This document shows positions 39,462 through 48,507 of a DNA stretch of 64,000 nt, one piece after another; position 1 is the stretch's first letter; each line of letters starts with the position of its first letter. Source of the DNA: Faecalimicrobium dakarense (GTDB lineage: Bacteria > Bacillota > Clostridia > Peptostreptococcales > Peptostreptococcaceae); NCBI RefSeq assembly GCF_000499525.1, contig NZ_HG529431.1, forward strand, positions 1 through 64,000, given 5' to 3'. The position numbers and the translations under genes are program-made. Under the pieces are notes generated by a model, which ran no database searches, was not told the origin of the DNA, and saw only the letters and a list, made by a program, of their open reading frames with translations.

Positions 39462-39506
39462 ACAAACAAAGGAAATTTTCTACATATAATTATTCCCTTT
39501 GTTTGT
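39462..39506 (-). terminator. Stem-loop between spoVB and mazG
   Basis: ACAAACAAAGGGAATA pairs with its near complement TTTCCTTTGTTTGT across a 15-base loop. The T run after it on the minus strand is weak, so termination may be partial. Confidence 0.6.
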
Positions 39507-39519
39507 ATTTTTATTTTTT

Positions 39520-41133
39520 CTATCTCATAAGGTTAAGTTTTTTAAGTAATTTATAAATCTTATCACCTTTTGGCATAGTTAATACTTCTTCTTTTTTAAT
39601 TCCACCTATGAATAATAGTACTAATCCATAAACAACCGCACCTATTGCAATTGCTACAACAGTTGCTAATTTGCCACCTATTATTCCACTTAGTAATCCA
39701 TACCCTAGCTTAACTACAACAAACATAGTTATAACTGTTATTAATGGCTTTATAACAAACTCTTTAGGTGAGAATCTTATATGTGTTGATCTTTTTATAT
39801 AAGATAATTCTATTAAAACTGCTATTAAGTAAGCTGATACTGTTCCTAATGCAGAACCAAATACATTTATCTCTGGTATAGCTGTTAAAGTATAACTTAT
39901 AACTATTTTAAATAACATACCTACACCTAATGCTATAACTGGAACCATTGGTTTTCCCATACCTTGAAGTATACCATTCATAGTTTGCATTAATCCTAAG
40001 AACACTACACAAGGAGTAAGAACTAAAAGTAAAGTTCCTACCATTGGTGGTTGACTGGGATATAAAAGCCTCATTATAGGTGATGCAAGTGCTGCAATAC
40101 CAAATGCTGCTGGAAGTACCATTAATGATGTTACTTTTATAGCACTTTTTATATCTTTTTTAGCCTTTGCTTTGTTGCCTACTGCATATGATTCAGATAT
40201 AGCTGGCACTAAACTCATACTCATTGCAATAGTTATTACTGATGGTAAGTTTATTATTGCCATAGCAAACCCAGTTAATTGACCAAACATTGCATTTGCT
40301 TGATCAACAGTGAACCCTGCTACAGCAAGTCTTCTTATAACTATAACAATATCTACCATATTAACTAAAGGCATAACTGATGCACCTATTGTTATAGGTA
40401 TTGCAACCACTAAGATTTTCTTTAATATTCTAGAGACAGATTCGTCCTTGAAATGCTTACTTGCTTTTATCTCAGCCTTACGTTGCTTTCCTTCTCTTAA
40501 GTAAGCTAAAATTAAGTAAATTATAGAAACTATAGCTCCTATAGTAGCCCCAGTTATTGCACCTGCAGCTCCTAATTCAGGACCATTAGAATTCATTAGA
40601 TAATATGCTAATCCTAACCCTAAAGCAACTCTGAAAAATTGCTCTGCGATTTGAGAAACTGCTATTTTTGTCATTTCCTTTCTACCTTGGAAATATCCTC
40701 TATATGAAGACATCACAGGCACAAATAAAAGCGCTGGTGAAATTGCAATCATTGCATAATATGCACCTGGATTTTTTATTATATTGTTTACTATGTAATT
40801 CGCACCAAAGAAAAATATAGCAAATGCTATAAGTCCTGTCATAAATAATATTGTATATGACACCTTAAATATCTTATGTGCTCCTTTATAATCACCAATT
40901 GCTGATTTTTCTGAAACTAATTTAGCAAGTGCAGTTGGAAAACCTGCTGTTGCCAATGTTAAAAATAAAGTATACACAGGATATGCTGCTTGATAATATC
41001 CCATACCTTCTTCCCCTATTAAGTTTCCAAGAGGAATTCTAAAAAATGCACCTATTATTTTAACGAGTATACCTGCCGCTCCAAGTATAAAGGCGCCTTT
41101 TAAGAATGAGTCTTTATTCTTGTTATTATTCAT
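39520..41133 (-). CDS. spoVB: SpoVB/MurJ-type polysaccharide flippase
   Basis: A 537-residue membrane protein of the MOP flippase superfamily with about fourteen helices. The start KGAFILGAAGILVKIIGAFFRIPLG is characteristic of SpoVB and MurJ-like transporters. In Bacillus SpoVB helps cortex peptidoglycan formation, while close relatives flip lipid II. The yabN/mazG downstream neighbour is the conserved arrangement (spoVB-yabN). The N-terminal position of gene with spoVT upstream also matches. Confidence 0.93.
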   Translation of the reverse strand: MNNNKNKDSFLKGAFILGAAGILVKIIGAFFRIPLGNLIGEEGMGYYQAAYPVYTLFLTLATAGFPTALAKLVSEKSAIGDYKGAHKIFKVSYTILFMTGLIAFAIFFFGANYIVNNIIKNPGAYYAMIAISPALLFVPVMSSYRGYFQGRKEMTKIAVSQIAEQFFRVALGLGLAYYLMNSNGPELGAAGAITGATIGAIVSIIYLILAYLREGKQRKAEIKASKHFKDESVSRILKKILVVAIPITIGASVMPLVNMVDIVIVIRRLAVAGFTVDQANAMFGQLTGFAMAIINLPSVITIAMSMSLVPAISESYAVGNKAKAKKDIKSAIKVTSLMVLPAAFGIAALASPIMRLLYPSQPPMVGTLLLVLTPCVVFLGLMQTMNGILQGMGKPMVPVIALGVGMLFKIVISYTLTAIPEINVFGSALGTVSAYLIAVLIELSYIKRSTHIRFSPKEFVIKPLITVITMFVVVKLGYGLLSGIIGGKLATVVAIAIGAVVYGLVLLFIGGIKKEEVLTMPKGDKIYKLLKKLNLMR

Positions 41134-41216
41134 AACACAACCTCCATCTTATTTATATAACAAACTTTAATATATCATATATTCAACAACTTATTCAATA
41201 TATTACTATAACTTTA

Positions 41217-41246
41217 AAAGACCCTAAAAATTTAGGGTCTTTTTTA
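41217..41246 (-). terminator. Intrinsic terminator after spoVT
   Basis: AAAAGACCCTAAA and TTTAGGGTCTTTT form a strong stem with T runs on both sides, eight bases past the spoVT stop. Confidence 0.88.
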
Positions 41247-41253
41247 AAAATAA

Positions 41254-41793
41254 CTATTGAACTTGTTTTCCTAAGAAATTAGCAGCTATTTTTAATATTT
41301 TTTCTTCACCTTCAGATAAAGCATTCGACTCTTTAGAAACTAGTATTATTGAGCCTATACAGTCTCCTGAAGAACTAACTATAGGCATTATTACCTGGCT
41401 AGTATACTCCATCGAATCATCTTTATGCAAAGGTACTATTTTACTATTATCGCTATGTTTTACTTCTCTATTTTCTATTAGCTGTTCTAGTTCATCACTT
41501 ATGCTTTTCTCTTTATAATCTTTTTTAGCTAATTTTGAAACAGCTATTATAGAATCTAAATCCGTAACGACAACTCCATAACCTAAAGTTTCTCCTAAAG
41601 TTTCTGCATATTCTTGAGAGAATTCATTTAGTTCTCCTATTGGTGAGTATTTTTTTAATATTACTTCTCCATCTTTTGCTGTAAATATTTCTAGCGGATC
41701 TCCTTCTCTAATTCTTAGAGTTTTCCTTATTTCCTTAGGAATTACAACTCTTCCTAAATCATCTATTCTTCTAACAATCCCTGTCGCTCTCAT
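41254..41793 (-). CDS. spoVT: Stage V sporulation protein T
   Basis: A forespore transcription regulator of 179 residues. The N-terminal AbrB-type swapped-hairpin DNA-binding domain is MRATGIVRRIDDLGRVVIPKEIRKTL, and a GAF-like domain fills the C-terminal half (about 55-179). In Bacillus and C. difficile it tunes sigma-G-controlled genes. GGAGGGATTAATTT precedes the ATG at 41793, preferred over 41856. A forespore-type promoter (41826-41854) sits just upstream. Confidence 0.96.
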   Translation of the reverse strand: MRATGIVRRIDDLGRVVIPKEIRKTLRIREGDPLEIFTAKDGEVILKKYSPIGELNEFSQEYAETLGETLGYGVVVTDLDSIIAVSKLAKKDYKEKSISDELEQLIENREVKHSDNSKIVPLHKDDSMEYTSQVIMPIVSSSGDCIGSIILVSKESNALSEGEEKILKIAANFLGKQVQ

Positions 41794-41825
41794 TAAATTA
41801 ATCCCTCCATTAGTAACTTTAAGCT

Positions 41826-41854
41826 TATTTTTACCAATGAAAAGAAAATTATGC
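41826..41854 (-). promoter_or_regulatory. Candidate sigma-F/sigma-G promoter of spoVT
   Basis: On the minus strand GCATA (41850-41854), a 14-base spacer and GGTAAAAATA (41826-41835) fit the forespore sigma consensus (GYATA then GGNNANAHTR). It lies 33 bases before the spoVT start codon and just after the prsA terminator, in line with spoVT being expressed in the forespore. Confidence 0.55.
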
Positions 41855-41860
41855 AAAAAA

Positions 41861-41884
41861 AGCTATGTTTTACTAAACATAGCC
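41861..41884 (-). terminator. Intrinsic terminator after prsA
   Basis: AGGCTATGTTTAGTAAAACATAGCT folds into a stem followed on the minus strand by a run of seven T. It is 9 bases after the prsA stop. Confidence 0.88.
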
Positions 41885-41892
41885 TTTTATTT

Positions 41893-42897
41893 TTAGAATT
41901 TTACACTCTCCATTACTTTTTCATTTTTTTCTATCTTTGCATCTTTTGTTAATTTCTTAATAGTTTCTGTATATTTATTACCTAATAATTTATCTTTTAT
42001 AGTATCTTTAACTTCATCAAAAGTTAATTGTTTTTGTTTTTTATCAGTTACTTTTATTATATGATATCCAAATTGAGTTTCTACTAATTCAGATATTTCG
42101 CCTACTTTTAATTTCCAAGCAGCAGCCTCAAACTCAGGAACCATTGCCCCTTTTTCAAAGAAATCTAAATCTCCTCCATTGGCACCTGAACCTTTATCAT
42201 CTGAGTATTCTTTTGCTAAAGCTGAAAATTCTTCTCCACTTTTAGCTTTTTTTAATATATCTTCAGCCTTTTTCTTAGCCTCTGCTTTTTTAGCTTCAGG
42301 AAGAGGTTTGTTATTTTCATCAACTGTAGATATTAATATATGAGATGCTCTTACTTTATCTTCATAAAATTCTTTTTTATTATCTTCATAGTATTTTTTT
42401 ATTTCTTCATCGCTTATTTTTGTAACTTTTTTAAAGTTATCTTGGTAATTTTGTATTGCTAAACCAATTTCTTGTTCTTTCTTTATATCTTCATTAGTTA
42501 TTCCAAGCTTTTTCATATTTTCTTTGTAAGCTTTATTTTCTGCTATGCTTTTTTCAAATTCTTTAAATTTCTTATCTACATCTTCTTTAGATGGTAATAA
42601 ATTTTCTTTCTTAGCTTGTTCATATAATATTTGAGTATTTATCATTTGTTCCATAACTGAATCTTTAAAGAAATCTTTATATTTTTTACCTTTTTCTACT
42701 TCCATGTCCCATATGCTTTCTCCATACATGGATTCAGTAGCTTGTTTATTTAAATCTAAAGCCTTTTTATACTCCCCAACAGTTATCTTCTTATTATTTA
42801 CTGTTGCTACAACATCATCGTCCTTAGTACCACTACTACAAGCAGTCACAGACACCCCTAACATTATAGACATAGCTATTGCCATTATCTTCTTCAA
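41893..42897 (-). CDS. Foldase lipoprotein PrsA (parvulin-type peptidyl-prolyl isomerase)
   Basis: A 334-residue membrane-anchored chaperone that helps exported proteins fold. A signal segment ends in the lipobox SVTACSSG (Cys at about 20). An N-terminal SurA-like helical domain precedes the parvulin domain, which begins VRASHILISTVDE and contains KEYSDDKGSGANGGDLDFFEKGAMVPEF. It ends with KTIKKLTKDAKIEKNE. It lies just 26 bases after mfd and is terminated before spoVT. In C. difficile a gene in the same position was named prsA. Confidence 0.93.
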   Translation of the reverse strand: MKKIMAIAMSIMLGVSVTACSSGTKDDDVVATVNNKKITVGEYKKALDLNKQATESMYGESIWDMEVEKGKKYKDFFKDSVMEQMINTQILYEQAKKENLLPSKEDVDKKFKEFEKSIAENKAYKENMKKLGITNEDIKKEQEIGLAIQNYQDNFKKVTKISDEEIKKYYEDNKKEFYEDKVRASHILISTVDENNKPLPEAKKAEAKKKAEDILKKAKSGEEFSALAKEYSDDKGSGANGGDLDFFEKGAMVPEFEAAAWKLKVGEISELVETQFGYHIIKVTDKKQKQLTFDEVKDTIKDKLLGNKYTETIKKLTKDAKIEKNEKVMESVKF

Positions 42898-42923
42898 ATT
42901 AAAACACCCTTTCTGTTATTAAG

Positions 42924-45900
42924 TTATTTAACACTACACATTTTTTCTAGTAATTCTTCCAATTCTGTAACTATATTATACCCTACTTTTTCCTTTGTCT
43001 TGTATCTAGTCGTAGGAATTAATAATATCTCATCTTTAACTTGTCTTATTTTTTCTATTTTAAGCTTTTTACATAGAGTCTTTATATAAGCTATCTTTAA
43101 TAAGCATTGAACTGCTTTTGGTATATCTGAGAATCTATCTTCTAACTCTTCAGATACATCATTCATATCATCTTTATTTTCTATAGAAGCAATTTTTTTT
43201 ATACATTTCTATTTTCAATAATTCATCAGTAATATAAGTATCTGGTATATATGCATTTACACTTAAATCGATTTCTACATCCACTTCCTCAACTATTGGT
43301 TCACCCTTAACCTTTTTAATAGCATCATTTAGCATTTTTACATATAACTCATATCCTATCACCGCCATATGACCATGTTGTTGAGAACCTAATATATTAC
43401 CTGCTCCCCTTATTTCAAGATCTCTCATAGCTATTTTAAATCCTGATCCAAACTCAGTAAATTCTCTTATAGCTTTTAATCTTTTTTCAGCTATTTCACT
43501 AAGTACTTTATCTTTTTCATACATTAAATATGCATAACCTTGTCTAGAACTTCTTCCAACTCTACCTCTTAACTGATAAAGCTGTGCTAGACCCATTTTA
43601 TCTGCATCATATACAATCATAGTATTAGCATTTGATATGTCCATACCAGTTTCAATTATTGTTGTGCAAACCAATACATTGAACTCTTTGTTTAAGAATC
43701 CTAAAATTATATTTTCAAGTGCCTTAGATGTCATTCTTCCATGTGCCACAGCAACTCTTGCATCAGGTATTAATTTTTGTATCATGCTAGCCATTTCTTC
43801 TATATGTTCAACTCTATTGTAAACAAAAAATACTTGGCCACCTCTACCTAATTCTCTTTCAATCTCATCTTGTATTATACTTTCCTTACCTTCTGTAACA
43901 TAAGTAATTACTGGATGCCTTTCTTGAGGAGGTTCTTCTATAACACTCATATCCCTTATTCCACTAAGAGACATATGAAGAGTTCTTGGAATAGGTGTAG
44001 CAGATAATGTAAGCACATCTACAGTGGATTTTATTTGCTTTAATGCTTCTTTATGTCTAACTCCAAATCTTTGCTCTTCATCTATAACTACAAGTCCTAA
44101 ATTAGGTAAAGTTATATCTTTAGATACTATTCTATGAGTACCTATTAGCACATCTACTAACCCTTTTTTAGCATCTTCTATAATTTGTTTTTGTTGCTTT
44201 GGAGTTTTAAATCTACTTAAAACTTCTACTCTTATTGGATAGTTTTCAAATCTTTCTTTAAATGTATTGTAATGCTGTTGAGCAAGTATTGTAGTAGGAA
44301 CTAATACTGCAACTTGCTTTTGCTCCATACAAGCCTTAAATATTGCTCTTATGGCTACTTCTGTTTTACCATATCCAACATCCCCACAGATAAGTCTATC
44401 CATAACTTTATCTGATTCCATATCTTTTTTAGTTTCTTCGATAGCTTTTAATTGATCATCTGTTTCCTGATGAGGAAATAGTGATTCAAATTCACCTTGC
44501 CAAGGTGTATCTTTATCAAACTTATATCCTTTTACTTTTTCACGCTTAGCATAAAGTTCTATAAGATCTTTTGTCATATCCTCTATTTCTTTTTTAACCT
44601 TAGCCTTAGCCCTACTCCATTCATTTGTTCCAAGTTTATTTAATTTAACCTTTTCAACATCTGCACCTATATATTTTTGAACCTTGTCCATTTGGTCTAT
44701 TGGTACATATAAATTATCTCCACCATGGTAAACTATTTTCATGTAATCCTTTTTAATAGAATTAACAGTAATTTGCTCAATACCTGTATATCTACCAACT
44801 CCACTATTTTCATGAACTACATAGTCACCAACATTTAAATCCATAAATGATTCGATTTTTTTACCTTTTTTGGCCTTATTTGATTTTGAAGCCGATGTTC
44901 TCTTATGAACACCTATCATTTCATTATCAGTGATAATTGCAAATTTTATAGATTTATATTCAAATCCATTACTTATACGAGCAGGTATAATTACTATTTG
45001 AGATGACTTTAATTCCATATCTCTTTCTTTAGCTATTATAGCTTCTAGACCTAAATCTAATAAGTCAGAATGTAGTTTTTTAGCTCTATCTAATGTATTT
45101 GTTGCCAAAATAATTTTGTAACCGTTGTATTTTAATCTATTTAGTTCTTCAACTAAAACCTCCGATTTAGCATTGAAATTTGGTATTTCTCTACATTCAA
45201 AATTAACAATAGACTTTATATTAAAATCATTTATAGGCTTCGGAAGCAGTGTATTTAATACTAACTTTTTATTTTGTGAAATAAACTCTAAATCACTGTA
45301 ACCATATAGTAGTTTACCTTGATTTTTTATAGCTAATCCTCTTTCAAGGTTTAACTTATAGTTTTCTCTAAATTCATTAGTATAATTTTCACATCTTTCT
45401 TTTGTCCTACTTATATCATTGAAAAATACGATTGCATCATCCTTTAAATAAGTAAATAAACTTTTATTTTCATCTGTATATATATAATCTATATAATTTT
45501 CTATACCTTCAAAATAAGTTTTACTAGATATATTGTCTATATCGTTGAATATATCTTCATTAGTATTTTTTGTAGTATCTTTTTTTATTCTGTTAACAGC
45601 ATCTTCAGTTATAGATGGATATATAAACTCCCTAGATGGCGTTATAGAAAACTCTTTTATTTTCTCTATAGATTTTTGTGAAAATACATCAAAAGTTCGT
45701 ATAGAATCTATCTCATCATCAAATAATTCCATACGAATTGGGTTTGTATATTCTAAAGAAAAATATCTACTATCCCGCCTCTTATACTAAATTGTCCAAA
45801 TCCTTCTATAGCTGATACTCTTTCATACCCTAATGAAACTAAGTTTTCACTTAATTTTTCTAAATTAATAATATCTCCTATTTTATAAGTAGATATATTT

Positions 45901-46313
45901 TCTAATAATATCTCCTTCGGTGTATATTTTTTCATAATAGCTTCAATAGATGTTACTAAAATTATATCTTCACCTTTAGCTAATTTTAGCAACACCTTTA
46001 ATTTTTTAGCTTCTTCATTTCTATCCTTTGCATCTAGATGATAAAAGTGAATATCTCCAAAACCTAAATATTCTACCTTATCTTTAATATAAAAACTTAA
46101 GTTCTCATATATTTTTTTAGCTTCTAAATCGCTATTTGCCACAAACACAATCTGCTTATCTAGGTCCCTAAATATAGAATATGCTATATGAGGTTTTTGC
46201 ATTGGCAAAAGACCATTAATTAGTAATGATCCTTTATTTTTTTGTATGCAATTTATTATATCTTTATATTCTTTTGAATTTTGCAAAGGGTATATAAATA
46301 CATCTTCTTTCAT
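42924..46313 (-). pseudogene. mfd: Transcription-repair coupling factor Mfd, two homopolymer frameshifts
   Basis: An SF2 helicase that displaces stalled RNA polymerase and recruits UvrA. Read through, the gene spans 1,129 codons, the expected Mfd length, with UvrB-like N-terminal domain, RNA polymerase-interaction domain (GDYVVHENSGVGRYTG), and ATPase with Walker A CGDVGYGKTEVA and DEEQRFG. The open frame breaks twice: at 45740-45780, T5 instead of T6 after VDIF, and at 43190-43200, A8 instead of A7 after EMYKK. The two cancel, so the C-terminal domain resumes the correct frame. Mfd is valuable and rarely lost, so sequencing error is more likely than inactivation. Confidence 0.9.
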
Positions 46314-46329
46314 TTAAATCCCCCTCTTG

Positions 46330-46890
46330 CTATCCATTATACTTATTCATAGATAAATCTATATTTTCTCTTATAATACAATCTATCGCATTACAAGCCT
46401 TCTCTAATCCTGTTGCTAAGTCAATAGCTTCTTCTTTTCTAAATCTTGATAATACAAAGTCAGCTAAGTCTTGTCCTGGTATTGGTTTAGAAACACCAAC
46501 CCTTACTCTTGGAAAATCTGTTGATCCAAGGCATTTAGTAATCGATCTCATTCCATTATGAGTTCCACCGCTACCTTTTTTTCTTATTCTTATTTTTCCA
46601 ACATCTAAATCGATATCATCATATACTACTATTATATTGCTCAAATCCACTTTATAGTATTTATATATATCTATTAAAGTTTCTCCACTTAAATTCATAT
46701 ATGTTTGTGGCTTAACTAATAAAACTTTTTCTGTTCCTACTCTTCCTTCTCCAATTAAAGCCTTATGTTTTATCTTCGTCACACTTATCCCATATTCCTT
46801 CGCCAACATATCTATAACATCAAAACCTACATTGTGTCTTGTCTTATCATATTGTTTTCCTGGATTTCCTAACCCTACTATTACGTACAT
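46330..46890 (-). CDS. pth: Peptidyl-tRNA hydrolase
   Basis: Cleaves peptidyl-tRNA that drops off ribosomes. The 186-residue protein has the family signatures [19 protein letters not shown] (catalytic His near residue 20), [11 protein letters not shown] (about 62-72) and the middle [24 protein letters not shown]. It lies 16 bases upstream of mfd in the conserved pth-mfd order. Confidence 0.96.
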   Translation of the reverse strand: MYVIVGLGNPGKQYDKTRHNVGFDVIDMLAKEYGISVTKIKHKALIGEGRVGTEKVLLVKPQTYMNLSGETLIDIYKYYKVDLSNIIVVYDDIDLDVGKIRIRKKGSGGTHNGMRSITKCLGSTDFPRVRVGVSKPIPGQDLADFVLSRFRKEEAIDLATGLEKACNAIDCIIRENIDLSMNKYNG

Positions 46891-46945
46891 TTCGTCTCCT
46901 CCTTTGATTGTTAATTATGTAAAACTTTCTTAGCCCATACACGGC

Positions 46946-47581
46946 TTAAAATAATCGATCAATACTATAAAAATAAAAATTTAATAAATCGTATTTCGTC
47001 AACATTATCATAATCGTTGCTAATGATATAAATGGTGCAAATGGTATTTTTCTTATTTTGCCTTTTTTTATAAAAATTAAATACATGCAATATATAGAAG
47101 CTAAAATAAAAGATAAAATAATTAAATAAAAGCTATAATTGTATCCCAACGCAAAACAACATAAGCCAAATAAGCCTATGTCTCCTTCTCCTAATCCTTT
47201 GGTTGTTTTCGCTAGTACAAATGGTATCATTAGCCCTATTAATAATGCTATTATATAGTTTATCAATTCTTCTTTAGAAGTTATTGTTATTAGGAAAATT
47301 GCACCTTGAACAATTATACCACTAACTAATGTTATATCATATATGTATGTTGTTTTATAGTCTATTATTGAGATAATTATTATAAATGGTAATAGTGATA
47401 TATATTTAATAAGGTCTGATGTTGATTGATATTTATAATAAATTATCACTGTAGTTAATATTATACTTACGTATATAAATAATGTTATATACTTAGTTCT
47501 TATTATTTCTTTGCATATTTTATATAAGCATTTATCTGCTAAATATGCTAATATTATAGAAATTCCTATTATATAAATCAT
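46946..47581 (-). CDS. Prepilin peptidase without the methylase domain (PilD2-like)
   Basis: An A24 family aspartic membrane peptidase of 211 residues with about seven membrane segments. The two catalytic aspartates are Asp74 (SIIDYKTTY) and Asp134 (GLGEGDIGLF). Unlike the neighbour at 47694 it has no N-terminal cytosolic cysteine-rich domain, so it may cleave prepilins but not N-methylate them. C. difficile has the same two-peptidase arrangement at the end of its T4P cluster. It is 112 bases past the full-length peptidase. Confidence 0.88.
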   Translation of the reverse strand: MIYIIGISIILAYLADKCLYKICKEIIRTKYITLFIYVSIILTTVIIYYKYQSTSDLIKYISLLPFIIIISIIDYKTTYIYDITLVSGIIVQGAIFLITITSKEELINYIIALLIGLMIPFVLAKTTKGLGEGDIGLFGLCCFALGYNYSFYLIILSFILASIYCMYLIFIKKGKIRKIPFAPFISLATIMIMLTKYDLLNFYFYSIDRLF

Positions 47582-47664
47582 AATTTTATATAATAGTAGG
47601 GTTAATATTAGTATTAACCTTATTTCATATCTTTAATTCAATGTACTAATTATTATATAAAAAA

Positions 47665-47686
47665 GATAATCGAATTAGCGATTATC
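47665..47686 (-). terminator. Intrinsic terminator after the first prepilin peptidase
   Basis: GATAATCG and CGATTATC pair across a six-base loop, followed on the minus strand by six T. It is 8 bases after the PilD stop, which should separate the second peptidase transcriptionally. Confidence 0.85.
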
Positions 47687-47693
47687 TTCTCTC

Positions 47694-48473
47694 TTACATA
47701 AATAGGTTTAAATACCAATTTATTATATTAGTTCCACATAGAACTGTTATTAATGCACCTACAGATATAAATGGTCCATAAGGTATCATTGAATTGTATT
47801 CTTGTTTTTTTATTTTACTGTATATTATTACTTCTATACCATAAATCGCCCCTACATATATACTCAGAAGTATTGTTAAAAGCCCTCCTTTTATTCCAAG
47901 GAATAAACCTGTCATAAAGAAGAGTTTTATATCGCCTCCACCCATTACTTCTTTTTTAACTATAAGTTCTATTATATTTATAAGTAGTAGCATTCCTCCA
48001 CCACAAATTACAGCTCCTAGTATGCTATCTTTTAACCCTACGCCTTGACCTGTTAAGTTGAATAGTACTGCAAATATTGATCCAAATATTATTAGGCTGT
48101 CTGGTATTATAAAGTGGTCTATATCTATAAATGTTATTATTATAAGTAGTGATATTAGTGCTAAATAGTATATGGTTATAATATTTAATCCATATACATG
48201 AAATAATAACACAAATAATATACCCGTTAATAGCTCTATTAACGGATATCTTGGTGATATTTTTTGACCACAGTATCTACATTTTCCTTTTAGGAATACC
48301 CAACTTAATATTGGTACAAGGTCTAGTGGCTTTAATCTATTGTTACAGTTATAGCAATGTGACGGTGGATTTGATATTGATTGATTATTTGGTATTCTGA
48401 AGATACATACGTTATAAAAGCTACCTAGAATTATACCAAATATAAATGAAACTATTGTAAAATATATATCCAT
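47694..48473 (-). CDS. pilD: Prepilin peptidase, bifunctional (PilD)
   Basis: Cleaves the leader from prepilins and N-methylates the new N terminus. The 259-residue membrane protein has an N-terminal cytosolic loop with two CxxC pairs (Cys40, Cys43, Cys65, Cys68), then the catalytic aspartates in TFIDIDHFIIPD and in MGGGDIKLF. The order of domains matches PilD1 of C. difficile. It is the last core gene of the T4P transcript. Confidence 0.94.
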   Translation of the reverse strand: MDIYFTIVSFIFGIILGSFYNVCIFRIPNNQSISNPPSHCYNCNNRLKPLDLVPILSWVFLKGKCRYCGQKISPRYPLIELLTGILFVLLFHVYGLNIITIYYLALISLLIIITFIDIDHFIIPDSLIIFGSIFAVLFNLTGQGVGLKDSILGAVICGGGMLLLINIIELIVKKEVMGGGDIKLFFMTGLFLGIKGGLLTILLSIYVGAIYGIEVIIYSKIKKQEYNSMIPYGPFISVGALITVLCGTNIINWYLNLFM

Positions 48474-48507
48474 ATCATTAATTCTCCCTAAATTTTACGA
48501 TTAATCT

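Noticed and set aside
47595-47625. Palindrome GGTTAATATTAGTATTAACC
   Set aside because: It is A/T-rich with no T tail on either strand and could arise by chance; not called a terminator.
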